A DNA stretch of 64,000 nt, taken from positions 5,074,001 through 5,138,000 of the forward strand of contig NZ_CP150290.1 of assembly GCF_038051995.1 (NCBI RefSeq). The letters run 5' to 3'. Position 1 is the first letter of the stretch. Each line of letters starts with the position of its first letter. Under the pieces are notes generated by a model. That model did no database searches. It was not told the DNA's origin and saw only the letters and a list, made by a program, of their open reading frames with translations. Origin of the DNA: Paenibacillus sp. FSL H8-0537. GTDB taxonomy: Bacteria > Bacillota > Bacilli > Paenibacillales > Paenibacillaceae. Shown here one piece after another: positions 25,870 to 34,790 of this stretch. The translations under genes were made by a program, and so were the position numbers.

Positions 25870-28575
25870 TTAGTTAGACAAAATATTGTGCCTCTTTTCT
25901 TTAATTGGTTCTACTCTCCCCTGATCTCCATATTGAATTAAAATATCGATGGCATGTAAAAAGGCACTCTTCCAAAGATCACCATCTTTAAGTTCCAATT
26001 CTTCTTTCGCATATTGATAGCACACGTTATGTGCATATGAAAACATTATTTCCTGTTCAGAAAAATCTCCTCTCGCTAATGCAGCAGATACTTCTTCTTT
26101 AGTCTCTATATTTAACTTGGATAGTAGATTTCTTTCAATATATTGAATAGGAAATAGACTTAAGATTCCAGCATATTTAATTAACATCTCATTTTTATTT
26201 TCAAACGAAATTTCACCTAATAATTTAATTAGCTCCCGTATATCATTAAATTCAGCCCAATCAGCAATCCACTTTCTTATAGGTTCTTTTTCGTCTAATC
26301 TTCTCAATACTCTATATATTTTCTTAGCATCATCAATTTCATATTTCATCCAGTCAGACGGGTCCACTTGTGAAACTAAATAGCTCATGACTTTTTTCTG
26401 GACCAAGTTTTCTAGTGAATTGTCATATATTTCTGTAGCTATTAACAGTTTATCCTTATGAAAAGACAGAGTTTCAAAAACTTTCTGATTATTGTTATCT
26501 TCAACTAACAACATACGAATTAATTCTATTATAAATGTACTCACTGGCTTTGAAACTTGAGGAAAATCTTGATGCAATTGCAACATGAAAGATAATAACT
26601 TAATATTTCGCAATCCTTCTTTTTGCTTTAAGTCTAGCCTTATCTGGACATAGAAATGGTTATAATTAGATTTGTTTACGATTTTATGGTACTCAATCGT
26701 CCCTAATTCCTCACTCTGTTTCAAAGCAGAATAAAATCCTTGAAGTTGCTTATTTGAAACATTTGTGGAGGGAACCAGATATAAAAAATAAGTATGAAAA
26801 TGTTCTATAAAACAAATACTTTTGATCCTATTCTTTTCAAGGCTATGAATAGTCACAGAATTAAACTGTGGAAATAGCTTTTTTAACAGAGGGATATAGC
26901 TTGGAAACTGCTCCTCTAATATCTCCCTTTGTTCATTATATTCTGAATTATCTTCTTTTCGACTAAGGAAAAGGCTTGAATGACTATAAATAAACTCAAA
27001 TAATTCTGAATTATCAATTTTGATAGCTAGTAAAGTAATGAGATCATTCACGTTCGTTTCGCTTTTTAATATTGATAAATAAACCATAAAAATATTAGCT
27101 AGTCTGTCTATATTTCTTGGGGTGAATTTAAACTCATTATAAATATAATCTAAATAATCAATGTCAACTTCAACCTCGTGATTTTGTATAATCTCTAACA
27201 TTGCTGTTCTAAAATATGCTGATAGCAGGTTAGGTTCTACCTTTGGTAGATAGAGTGGCACATGAATGAACTTTTCTAAATATTCTAGGCCTACTTTTAA
27301 ATCATAATCTTTTGAATATAGCTGAGAAAGAGATTTTGCTACATTCTTCTCATCCATTGCGATAATATAAGTTATATTAGGAAAATCTCCGATGAGTCGG
27401 ACTAATTTAAAAATCATTTGAATTTCCTTATTATCCAATCTATCAATCTCATCTATAAACACGACTAGTGGTATTTTTTCTGAATTCAATAAACCAATAA
27501 TTTGTTCTCGTAATCCCTGAGCATCTTCAAAATCTTTTGAAAACTCGGAATTACTCTTAATTTCTTTCAAGTTCACAATAAGACCAGGTGGTCTAACACT
27601 AATAGAAGTCATATATTTCAAATATTTCTTCAATTGATTAATAAGTTCTTGTGCTGGCTTACGATTTTCTATATGTGATAGTAATTTCTTTAAAAATTCG
27701 GGAATAATATTATTCTGGTCTTTCCCCATATACCACGGATGGAAACGAATGATTTCAATCTGGCCTGCAGTATTCTGTTCATCTTGATTTTTAATCTTTT
27801 CTTCGACCAAATCAAATATTGAGGATTTCCCTGAACCCCATGCCCCATACAAACCAATCGTTAAAGCATGTTTTGTAGGAATACGAGTACGGTCTATTAA
27901 TATTTTAGTCAAATCATTCGCGAACTTCTCGCGCCCAAGACGATCGACTCCACCAACTCCTAGTGAAGGGCTGGTATAAAAAGAAAAATTAGACACTTCA
28001 GCAGTTGGTGGTAGTTCCTGCTGTTGTTCCTGCTGTTGTTCCTGCTGTTGTTCCTGCTGTTGTTCCTGCTGTTGTTCCTGCTGTTGTTCCTGCTGTTGTT
28101 CCTGCTGTCGTTCCTTCCGTTTTTTCTCTTTTCTTAAAGAGTATGCCTTCCGAATTAATAAAAAAATTGAATACAATAAGATTACAAATAGATTCGCATC
28201 ATATAAATCAGACCAAAAACCACCTGAAAACATCCGATTTTGATCATTAAAACTATAATCCAATACAATAGAAGCTAGCCCTGCCGGGAGTAAACTTTGC
28301 CGAATTATTTTAAATATATGTAATTTAAACTCACTTACAATTTCCCAATATAAAATTGCGAACCAAACTCCTACATACATGATAACAAAAAGCTGTTTTA
28401 CATAACTTGTAGGGTTTGTATTTAAAACAGAACTAAATCCAGTACGAATGCTTAAGAGCACTGCATATGATACTGTTATACTCAGTAAAGTAAAAAGGAC
28501 TTTTTTAGCAGAGACAACTTTTTTCACTTTCAAAAAAGCTAACATTTTTTTAAACCAATTTTCGCTCTCACTCAT
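25870..28575 (-). CDS. KAP-family P-loop NTPase with membrane helices and QQQE repeat
   Basis: 901 residues. About four hydrophobic segments (near residues 26-43, 62-80, 95-105, 127-141), a basic stretch (RKEKKRKERQQEQ), eight (R/Q)QQE repeats (156-187), then a KAP NTPase domain: Walker A GLYGAWGSGKSS (241-252) and Walker B PLVVFIDEIDRLDN (369-382), followed by a long alpha-helical C-terminal half. KAP proteins are patchy, often membrane-tethered NTPases; phage-exclusion proteins such as PifA belong to the family. The gene is markedly more AT-rich than its neighbours, stands alone between sugar genes and has its own GGAGG site, which suggests horizontal gain. A defence role is inference; no partner gene is adjacent. 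Confidence 0.85.
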   Translation of the reverse strand: MSESENWFKKMLAFLKVKKVVSAKKVLFTLLSITVSYAVLLSIRTGFSSVLNTNPTSYVKQLFVIMYVGVWFAILYWEIVSEFKLHIFKIIRQSLLPAGLASIVLDYSFNDQNRMFSGGFWSDLYDANLFVILLYSIFLLIRKAYSLRKEKKRKERQQEQQQEQQQEQQQEQQQEQQQEQQQEQQQELPPTAEVSNFSFYTSPSLGVGGVDRLGREKFANDLTKILIDRTRIPTKHALTIGLYGAWGSGKSSIFDLVEEKIKNQDEQNTAGQIEIIRFHPWYMGKDQNNIIPEFLKKLLSHIENRKPAQELINQLKKYLKYMTSISVRPPGLIVNLKEIKSNSEFSKDFEDAQGLREQIIGLLNSEKIPLVVFIDEIDRLDNKEIQMIFKLVRLIGDFPNITYIIAMDEKNVAKSLSQLYSKDYDLKVGLEYLEKFIHVPLYLPKVEPNLLSAYFRTAMLEIIQNHEVEVDIDYLDYIYNEFKFTPRNIDRLANIFMVYLSILKSETNVNDLITLLAIKIDNSELFEFIYSHSSLFLSRKEDNSEYNEQREILEEQFPSYIPLLKKLFPQFNSVTIHSLEKNRIKSICFIEHFHTYFLYLVPSTNVSNKQLQGFYSALKQSEELGTIEYHKIVNKSNYNHFYVQIRLDLKQKEGLRNIKLLSFMLQLHQDFPQVSKPVSTFIIELIRMLLVEDNNNQKVFETLSFHKDKLLIATEIYDNSLENLVQKKVMSYLVSQVDPSDWMKYEIDDAKKIYRVLRRLDEKEPIRKWIADWAEFNDIRELIKLLGEISFENKNEMLIKYAGILSLFPIQYIERNLLSKLNIETKEEVSAALARGDFSEQEIMFSYAHNVCYQYAKEELELKDGDLWKSAFLHAIDILIQYGDQGRVEPIKEKRHNILSN
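28015..28110. repeat. 12-bp tandem repeat, eight units, inside the KAP NTPase gene
   Basis: Eight head-to-tail copies of TTCCTGCTGTTG (the last has one change) encode the QQQE linker. The unit is a multiple of three, so gains and losses keep the frame and change linker length between the membrane part and the NTPase domain. Confidence 0.95.
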
Positions 28576-28799
28576 TCTCTAAAAATACTCCTCCCAAATT
28601 TCTTCCTTAATCATTCAAATATTATTCTACCATAGCAATAATCCCCATTCTAATGATAAATCATCACTGAATTACTTCTGGAGCACGACCACCCTCTCTC
28701 TTTTAATTACCATTCTAGCCATTCAACAAAATAACGTCGTAATCTTATACATACAAAGTCACTTAATTAGACTAATAAAATTAAAATCCCTATGATAAA

Positions 28800-28828
28800 T
28801 TTACTGTGATGTCTCAATTTTGTATACT
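28800..28828 (+). promoter_or_regulatory. Probable promoter of the oxidoreductase/AraC cluster
   Basis: TTTACT (28800-28805), 17-base spacer, TATACT (28823-28828), 20 bases before the first oxidoreductase start. The -10 box matches 5 of 6 and the -35 box 4 of 6 consensus bases. Confidence 0.5.
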
Positions 28829-28848
28829 AGGTTGGGAGAAGTGATGAA

Positions 28849-29850
28849 ATGATTAAAATTGGTAAAATTAGCTACTGGCATGTACATGCTTGGGATTATA
28901 CGAAGGAAGCGCAGGCGCATCCGGGTACAGAAATTACAGCGGTATGGGATGAGCTTCCAGAGCGCGGCCAAGCGGCTGCTGACAAGCTAGGCGTTCCCTT
29001 CTACAGCAACTTGGACGAGATGCTCGCAAGCGACATTGACGCCGTTATCGTAGACGCTCCGTCCAACATCCACCGCGACGTTATTATTGCGGCAGCTCGT
29101 GCGGGCAAGCATATTTTCACGGAAAAAGTTATCGCTCCTACGCTTAAAGAAGTGAATGAAGTCATCGAAGCGGTATCCGCGAATAATGTGAAGCTTACCG
29201 TTTCCCTTCCAAGGCTGAACGCGGGCTACACGCTGGCGATTCAGGACATTTTGGCACAAGGCCTGCTTGGCAAAGTAACACTTGTTCGGGTTAGATTGTC
29301 GCATGATGGCGCTACGAAAAACTGGCTGCCGGAGCATTTCTACAATTTGGAGCAATGTGGCGGCGGCGCCTTGATCGATCTGGGCTGCCACCCGATGTAT
29401 TTGACTCGCCTGTTCCTCGGTGAGCAGCCTGTTGAAGCATCTGCGCAATATGGCTATGTAACAGGAAAAGAAGTAGAAGATAACGCGGTCGTACTGCTTA
29501 AAACAGCATCAGGCGCTGTCGGCATCGTTGAAGCGGGCTTCGTCAACGCGTTCTCGCCTTTCACGATCGAAATTCACGGCACGCAAGGCACATTGATGTA
29601 CGGCACACCGGATGACCGCTTATTGCTGCGGACGAACTTGAACGGTGAAGACGCTGCGAAGCAGTGGCAGGAGCAGGTGCTTCCAAACTCGCGACCAGGC
29701 GCTTTCAACCAATTCGCCGATCATATTGTTAACGATACGAAGGCTGAGGAAAATGTACAGCTTGCTGTTGAATTAACGAAGCTGGTTGAAGCGGCGAACC
29801 GTTCCGTGCGCGAAGGCAAATCGATTCGTATCGATGAGTTGGCGCAATAA
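28849..29850 (+). CDS. Gfo/Idh/MocA-family oxidoreductase (first of the cluster)
   Basis: 333 residues. Rossmann N-terminus (KIGKISYWHVHAWDYTKEA, unusual in having WHVHAW where most members have a glycine-rich loop), DAVIVDAPSNIHRDVIIAAA and HIFTEKVIAPTLKEV, where EKV replaces the usual EKP. C-terminal substrate domain with GGGALIDLGCHPMYLTRLF. A predicted NAD(P)-dependent sugar or cyclitol dehydrogenase. The altered nucleotide loop and EKV motif set it apart from its two neighbours. Confidence 0.85.
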   Translation: MIKIGKISYWHVHAWDYTKEAQAHPGTEITAVWDELPERGQAAADKLGVPFYSNLDEMLASDIDAVIVDAPSNIHRDVIIAAARAGKHIFTEKVIAPTLKEVNEVIEAVSANNVKLTVSLPRLNAGYTLAIQDILAQGLLGKVTLVRVRLSHDGATKNWLPEHFYNLEQCGGGALIDLGCHPMYLTRLFLGEQPVEASAQYGYVTGKEVEDNAVVLLKTASGAVGIVEAGFVNAFSPFTIEIHGTQGTLMYGTPDDRLLLRTNLNGEDAAKQWQEQVLPNSRPGAFNQFADHIVNDTKAEENVQLAVELTKLVEAANRSVREGKSIRIDELAQ

Positions 29851-29904
29851 TAGACTACTGAATTATTTTTCAGCAATAACGGCTTGAAGGGAGGTTTGGC
29901 GCGA

Positions 29905-30852
29905 TTGCAGTCTTTTCCATATGAAGTGATGCGTGAGCGCCAGGATGCGCTTGAGAGGCTTGATCTTCGCATCCGCTGGGGATATTACGATATTCATGTG
30001 CTCCGTTTTCACCTGACCCAGTTTCTTCCCGGTAAAATCGTCAACTTTCACAAGCATGCCGAGTTTGAGTTTCATTTTATACCGCAGGGCAAGGGGACTG
30101 TTATTCTGGTCGATATGCCGTATGCGCTGAACGAGGGCATGTTTTATTTGACGGGACCTGATGTGCTTCATTATCAGGAGGCAAGTCCGGATGACATTAT
30201 GGATGAGCTGTGCCTGCATGTCGATATTATCGATCGCAGATTGTTGCCCGGCTCCTCCCCTGCTACGGAAGCGGATGACTGGGAAGTGGCAGAGGCAGAT
30301 GATTGCATCAGCAAGCTGCGCACGCTGCCTCTGTTTCCAGCAGAAGATGTGCATCAGGCTATGCCTTTGTTTTTGGAAGCTTATGAAGCTTGCTCAAGGC
30401 ATTATACAGGCAGTTATACGACGATCAGACAAAATGTCATTCAAATCTTGCTGCGGGCAGTGCGTGCTTATGACACGGTGAAGGAGCCGGAACAGGCCCA
30501 CTGGCCCACACGGGATATGAAGGCTTACCGCTATCGTCTCGCTATGGAATATATACAGGCCAACTACTCCGGCGAGGTCACGCTTGAGGATGTAGCCGAC
30601 AAGCTGAATTTAAGCTCGCGGCATATTCAGCGGGTGTTCAAGGAAGCCGGGGATGGCCAGTCCTTCAGTGCAACACTTGAAAACATGCGCCTCAAGGCGG
30701 TATGCCATGCGCTTGCGGAAAGCACGCAGTCGATTGAAAAAATCGCTCAGCAAACGGGCTTTGCCAATGCCAACTATTTGCATGCGGTGTTTCGCAAACG
30801 TTTTGATATGACCCCTTCTGAATACCGCGCGCAGCAGATGTCCATCATGTAG
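29905..30852 (+). CDS. AraC-family transcriptional regulator with cupin sensor
   Basis: About 315 residues from a TTG at 29905, 9 bases after AGGGAGG; an in-frame TTG at 29884 lies upstream of that site. Cupin-like N-terminus (NFHKHAEFEFHFIPQGKGTV) and C-terminal AraC domain (VTLEDVADKLNLSSRHIQRV; IEKIAQQTGFANANYLHAVF). It sits within a run of oxidoreductase genes on the same strand and presumably activates them in response to a sugar. Confidence 0.85.
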   Translation: MQSFPYEVMRERQDALERLDLRIRWGYYDIHVLRFHLTQFLPGKIVNFHKHAEFEFHFIPQGKGTVILVDMPYALNEGMFYLTGPDVLHYQEASPDDIMDELCLHVDIIDRRLLPGSSPATEADDWEVAEADDCISKLRTLPLFPAEDVHQAMPLFLEAYEACSRHYTGSYTTIRQNVIQILLRAVRAYDTVKEPEQAHWPTRDMKAYRYRLAMEYIQANYSGEVTLEDVADKLNLSSRHIQRVFKEAGDGQSFSATLENMRLKAVCHALAESTQSIEKIAQQTGFANANYLHAVFRKRFDMTPSEYRAQQMSIM

Positions 30853-30870
30853 TAAAGGATGATAATCGCA

Positions 30871-31962
30871 ATGTCCAAGACGCTAAAAATCGGAATTATC
30901 GGCAGCGGCGGCATCGCAGGCGCCCATGCCAGAGCGTATAAGCAGATGCTCGGTGTAGAAGTTGCAGCTGTAGCCGATATTATTCCAGGCCGCGCCCAGC
31001 AATTTATTGAGCATTGGGAGCTGCCCCAGGCGACAGCCTATGACGACTATCGCCAATTGCTCGATACAGAGCTTGATGGCGTCAGCATCTGTACGCCGAA
31101 TGTTGCCCACTACCAAACGACGGTCGATGCGCTAAATACAGGCAAGCATGTCATGCTGGAAAAGCCAATGTCGGTCACGCTTGAAGAAGCGGTAACGATG
31201 GCGGAAACAGCGCTCAAAACAGGCTATATGCTCAACATCGGCTTCCAGCCGCGTTATGACCCGAATATGGCGATCATTCGTGATCTCATCTCGTCTGGCG
31301 AGCTAGGCAAAGTGTATTATGTAGAAACGGGAGGCGGACGCCGCCGCGGCATGCCGGGCGGAACCTTTATCCGCAAGGACATTGCCGGAGCTGGTGCCAT
31401 GGCCGACATTGGCTGCTACTCGCTCGACATGGCGATGAATGCGCTTGGTTATCCGAAGCCGCTCACGGTATCAGCGTTTACGTCTAACCATTTTGGCACG
31501 AACCCGCTGTATCATAAGGAAGCAGACAAGTTTGACGTTGAGGATTTCGGCGTGGCGATGATTCGTTTCGAAGGCGATATTGTGCTCAATTTCAAAATTT
31601 CTTGGGCGATGCATATGGACTCGCTCGGCGCCGCCCTATTCCTCGGTACCAATGCCGGACTCAAGGTTACGCCTTCCGGCTCAGGCCCTTGGAGCGGCGT
31701 ATTCGATGGCAGTGTAGGCTCCATCACGATGTTCCATGATGTACAAGGACATCATACGGAAAGCCCGATTCCGGTTATTCAGCACCAAACCGATCTGTTT
31801 CACGCCAAGGTGTGGGATTTTGCCGAAGCGGTGCGCGACGGCAGACCGGCCCCTATTCCTGGCAGCCAAATCGTTCGCAATCAAGCGGTTATCGACGGCA
31901 TTATCCGTTCTGCTCAGACGAAAAAGGAAGTCGATATCTTTTTACCTTCCCCGTTTGCATAA
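30871..31962 (+). CDS. Gfo/Idh/MocA-family oxidoreductase (second of the cluster)
   Basis: 363 residues from the ATG at 30871. Canonical nucleotide loop IGIIGSGGIAGAHARAY and HVMLEKPMSVTLEEAV with the catalytic Lys, then GAGAMADIGCYSLDMAMNAL. It starts 18 bases after the AraC stop, with an AAAGGATGAT ribosome site. Predicted NAD(P)-dependent dehydrogenase of a sugar, inositol or deoxy-sugar. The stop is followed by an element of about 116 bases bounded by inverted repeats. Confidence 0.88.
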   Translation: MSKTLKIGIIGSGGIAGAHARAYKQMLGVEVAAVADIIPGRAQQFIEHWELPQATAYDDYRQLLDTELDGVSICTPNVAHYQTTVDALNTGKHVMLEKPMSVTLEEAVTMAETALKTGYMLNIGFQPRYDPNMAIIRDLISSGELGKVYYVETGGGRRRGMPGGTFIRKDIAGAGAMADIGCYSLDMAMNALGYPKPLTVSAFTSNHFGTNPLYHKEADKFDVEDFGVAMIRFEGDIVLNFKISWAMHMDSLGAALFLGTNAGLKVTPSGSGPWSGVFDGSVGSITMFHDVQGHHTESPIPVIQHQTDLFHAKVWDFAEAVRDGRPAPIPGSQIVRNQAVIDGIIRSAQTKKEVDIFLPSPFA

Positions 31963-31989
31963 GAGGATTTTAAAATGAAAATCGCTGCG

Positions 31990-32105
31990 TGAAAGATTTG
32001 GTTTTCGATCGCTGTTACTATTGGATTTCTTTGATTAGACCGCTTCAGCGGTGGAAATACACTAGCAAATGCGAGCGCTGTCGCTTCTCAAATCCAAACC
32101 TTTCA
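31990..32105. repeat. 116-bp element bounded by TGAAAG-TTTGG inverted repeats
   Basis: TGAAAGATTTGG at the left end and CCAAACCTTTCA at the right end are inverted repeats with one mismatch. Inside lies a small hairpin, ACCGCTTCAGCGGT (32039-32052). No reading frame. It occupies the gap between two oxidoreductase genes. The structure is MITE-like, but no flanking target duplication was obvious and I saw no second copy in this window. Confidence 0.5.
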
Positions 32106-32181
32106 CTCCGCTCACCTATTTAACAACTTCTTAAAGCATGAGCGGAAGCGCTGCAAACCAAAATTAGAGGAGGATTTTATT

Positions 32182-33264
32182 ATGTCTACAACTCATCGTA
32201 TTGCGATTATCGGCTGTGGCGGTATCGCTAATGGCAAGCATTTGCCGAGCCTTAGCACGATTAAAAGCGCACAAATCGTCGCTTTCTGCGACATCGAGGA
32301 GCATCGCGCACAGGAGGCTGCAGCGAAGTATGGTGCGGAAGGCGCTCGCGTTTACACCGACTATACTGAGCTTTTGAAGGACGAATCTATTGAAATCGTT
32401 CACGTCTGTACGCCGAATGATTCCCATGCGGTCATCGCGATTGCTGCGCTGGAAGCTGGCAAGCATGTCATGTGCGAGAAGCCAATGGCGAAAACAGCAG
32501 CAGATGCGAAGCTTATGATGGAAACGGCACGCCGTACGGGCAAAAAACTGACGATCGGCTACAACAACCGTTTCCGTCCAGACAGCCAGCAGCTGAAGAA
32601 AATTTGTGCTAATGGCGAGCTGGGCGAAGTGTATTACGCGAAAGCACATGCGATTCGTCGCCGCGCCGTACCAACATGGGGCGTATTCCTTGATGAAGAA
32701 AAACAAGGCGGCGGCCCGCTAATCGATATCGGTACTCACGCGCTGGATCTGACATTGTGGATGATGGACAACTATAAGCCAAAGGTTGTACTTGGAACGG
32801 CCTACCACAAGCTGTCGCAGCGTGAAAATGCAGCCAACGCTTGGGGCCCTTGGGACCCTGCCAAGTTTACCGTTGAAGATTCCGCTTTCGGCATGATCGT
32901 TATGGAAAATGGCGCTACGATTTCCCTTGAGTCCAGCTGGGCACTGAACACACTGGATATTGACGAAGCAAAATGCTCGCTGTCCGGTACAGAAGGCGGA
33001 GCTGATATGAAAGGCGGCCTGCGGATCAATGGCGAAAATCATAGCCGTCTTTACACGACGGACATTGAGCTGAAATCCGGCGGCGTCGCTTTCTTCGATG
33101 GCGCAGATTCCGGCCGCGACTCCGATCTGGAAATGAGAATGTGGCTGAAAGCAATTGAGGACGACACTGATCCGGTTGTAACACCAGAGCAAGCGTATGT
33201 CGTTTCGCAAATTTTGGAAGCCATTTATGAGTCCGCACGCACGGGCAAAGCCGTTTATCTGTAA
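32182..33264 (+). CDS. Gfo/Idh/MocA-family oxidoreductase (third of the cluster)
   Basis: 360 residues. Nucleotide loop IAIIGCGGIANGKHLPSL, HVMCEKPMAKTAADAK with the catalytic lysine, and GGGPLIDIGTHALDLTLWMM in the second domain (His is a typical active-site residue). GAGGAGG lies before the ATG. Same strand as the preceding cluster and closed by a strong terminator. Substrate unknown. Confidence 0.88.
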   Translation: MSTTHRIAIIGCGGIANGKHLPSLSTIKSAQIVAFCDIEEHRAQEAAAKYGAEGARVYTDYTELLKDESIEIVHVCTPNDSHAVIAIAALEAGKHVMCEKPMAKTAADAKLMMETARRTGKKLTIGYNNRFRPDSQQLKKICANGELGEVYYAKAHAIRRRAVPTWGVFLDEEKQGGGPLIDIGTHALDLTLWMMDNYKPKVVLGTAYHKLSQRENAANAWGPWDPAKFTVEDSAFGMIVMENGATISLESSWALNTLDIDEAKCSLSGTEGGADMKGGLRINGENHSRLYTTDIELKSGGVAFFDGADSGRDSDLEMRMWLKAIEDDTDPVVTPEQAYVVSQILEAIYESARTGKAVYL

Positions 33265-33302
33265 CAGCGAGCTGCTTCATAAAGCACAACTTAAAACCTA
33301 TA

Positions 33303-33343
33303 AGCCTGTTCCCCATCCGAACGCGGAGGGAGCAGGCTTTTTT
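33303..33343 (+). terminator. Terminator after the oxidoreductase cluster
   Basis: AGCCTGTTCCC pairs with GGGAGCAGGCT (one mismatch), followed directly by six T residues on the plus strand. Confidence 0.88.
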
Positions 33344-33419
33344 CACTAAACGATTACAGTTATGGTCATCGATCATGTTATTATAGATCTATACTCATCG
33401 TTAAAAGAGGAGCGAGCTC

Positions 33420-33617
33420 ATGCTTTTTATTGGGATTTTACTAATCTGCATTGGAGTATTGTTGGTGGTGCGACCTGCTTTCGTATGGGCACTGACCGAG
33501 AGCTGGAAATCAAATGACGGTACAGAGGCGTCAAGCCTATATCTTTTATCTACAAGACTAGGTGGCGTATTATGCACGCTAGCAGGGCTTGCAGCTATCA
33601 TTGCTTATTGGCTTTAG
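33420..33617 (+). CDS. Small membrane protein, DUF6199-like
   Basis: 65 residues with two hydrophobic helices (LFIGILLICIGVLLVV and LGGVLCTLAGLAAIIAYW) separated by a short polar loop ESWKSNDGTEASSLY. The W-x-(S/F)KD/ND-G-EAS-LY pattern recalls DUF6199 proteins, which is recognition from memory at moderate certainty. GAGGAG is placed 7 bases before the ATG. Function unknown. Confidence 0.65.
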   Translation: MLFIGILLICIGVLLVVRPAFVWALTESWKSNDGTEASSLYLLSTRLGGVLCTLAGLAAIIAYWL

Positions 33618-33703
33618 GGGATATTCGTTAATCATGCACACAAATTTAACCGATCCGAAGGAAGGCTAGCAGCTCGGAAAGGTACGCAGATAGGGGAATT
33701 CCG

Positions 33704-34189
33704 TTGCAGGGCTATCAGGAAAAAAGAGATCTAGAACGCACAGCTGTCCGCATTTTCATCCGTCTCTACAACCAAAATTATGCCAATAGGCTCCGGCTGC
33801 TCTATCAGCGTGAACGCCCGGATGCCGTGCTTCAGCATCGGAATCATCACATCATTGGCGTTGAAATTACTCATCTGTTCTATGATTCCGAAGAGGCGAA
33901 AAGGCTGCTAGGCCGCTCCCAATTACGCAATCTTAATCAAGAGGTAGTCGAAATGCTGATTGCTGAGCTGAACAAACGCATCCAGACGAAGGAAATGAAA
34001 ATAAACAATTACGCGACCGCGTATCCAATTGCCTTAATCATTCGAAATGCTTCCCCCGCCTTCGGCATGTCCGACATTTTGCGTGCCAAGGAGCTCATTT
34101 ATAAGCCGCAAGGCCGGTTTACTCATGTATGGTTTTTATCGCGCGATGGATCAGACGAGTGGTTGATGAAGGATTTGCAGCAGCTGTAG
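33704..34189 (+). CDS. Hypothetical protein with possible nuclease-like fold
   Basis: 161 residues starting at a TTG preceded by GGGGAA. The order RPDAVLQ, then HHIIGVEITHLFY, resembles the D...ExK core of PD-(D/E)XK nuclease-fold proteins, with Thr in place of the usual Lys. The rest is helical (NLNQEVVEMLIAELNKRIQ) and ends in HVWFLSRDGSDEWL. I do not recognise a named family. The weak start leaves the N-terminus uncertain. Confidence 0.55.
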   Translation: MQGYQEKRDLERTAVRIFIRLYNQNYANRLRLLYQRERPDAVLQHRNHHIIGVEITHLFYDSEEAKRLLGRSQLRNLNQEVVEMLIAELNKRIQTKEMKINNYATAYPIALIIRNASPAFGMSDILRAKELIYKPQGRFTHVWFLSRDGSDEWLMKDLQQL

Positions 34190-34476
34190 GCCTGAGCGCT
34201 AGAGCAGCCCTGCCCTTACACTCACATTCATCGCCGCGCCAATTTTACTATAGGCTTGAATCTCCCACTCCCCTCCCACCTATCATTTGCTGCACTTTAA
34301 CGAACAAAAGGAGCAGCGTCATGATGCCACGTCCCAGTAGAAAGCGATTTGTTCTTATCTTAGTCGAGGTAAATCTTATCTAACGAGTTAAGGCTGGGGG
34401 CAACCGCATAGGTGCGTTGCTCAGATCACTGTTACTGAAACCACTATGGATGAGACCCCGCAGCTCGGGAACGCTC
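34190..34476. other. Gene-free stretch
   Basis: No supported gene on either strand. Short open frames lack ribosome sites and protein-like composition. It leads into the second copy of the ORF-like repeat. Confidence 0.5.
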
Positions 34477-34695
34477 CCTTTTTTTTGGCGGACTGAGGTT
34501 CCGTTATTCTTGGTTTTACTCCGATTTCAGGCCGTAAGCGGACAGGAAATCCGCTATCTCCCTCATTATTCCCTAAAAATGGAATCAGGCGGTGCATTAG
34601 CTGCTCCTCAGTCCGCAGCCGGTGCCATAACCCGTGATCCTATTGAAATAGCGGCTGCTGTGTCCGCCAAGTCCATCATCGTGCAGGGAGTAAAC
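34477..34695 (+). repeat. Dispersed ORF-like repeat, copy 2
   Basis: Same head (CCTTTTTTTTGGCGGACTGA), core (GGCCGTAAGCGGACAGGAAA) and tail (GCGGCTGCTGTGTCCGCC) as copy 1 at 16787-16994 but on the opposite strand. In translation FQAVSGQEIRYLPHY aligns with FKAVRGQEIRYGPPH of copy 1. Confidence 0.7.
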
Positions 34696-34790
34696 CGGAG
34701 TCGGTTGTGAGACTGCGGCGGGAAGATATTAGATGCTAAAATGGATCAGCTTCTGGCTCGCTTACATTTGCACACACGCCTAATCACATA

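Noticed and set aside
28015..28110. Tandem repeats as a CRISPR array
   Set aside because: The 12-base units are contiguous with no spacers and lie inside a coding gene.
28005..28250. Plus-strand frame with VVPAVVPA repeats
   Set aside because: It is the complement of the QQQE-encoding tandem repeat and has no other protein-like features.
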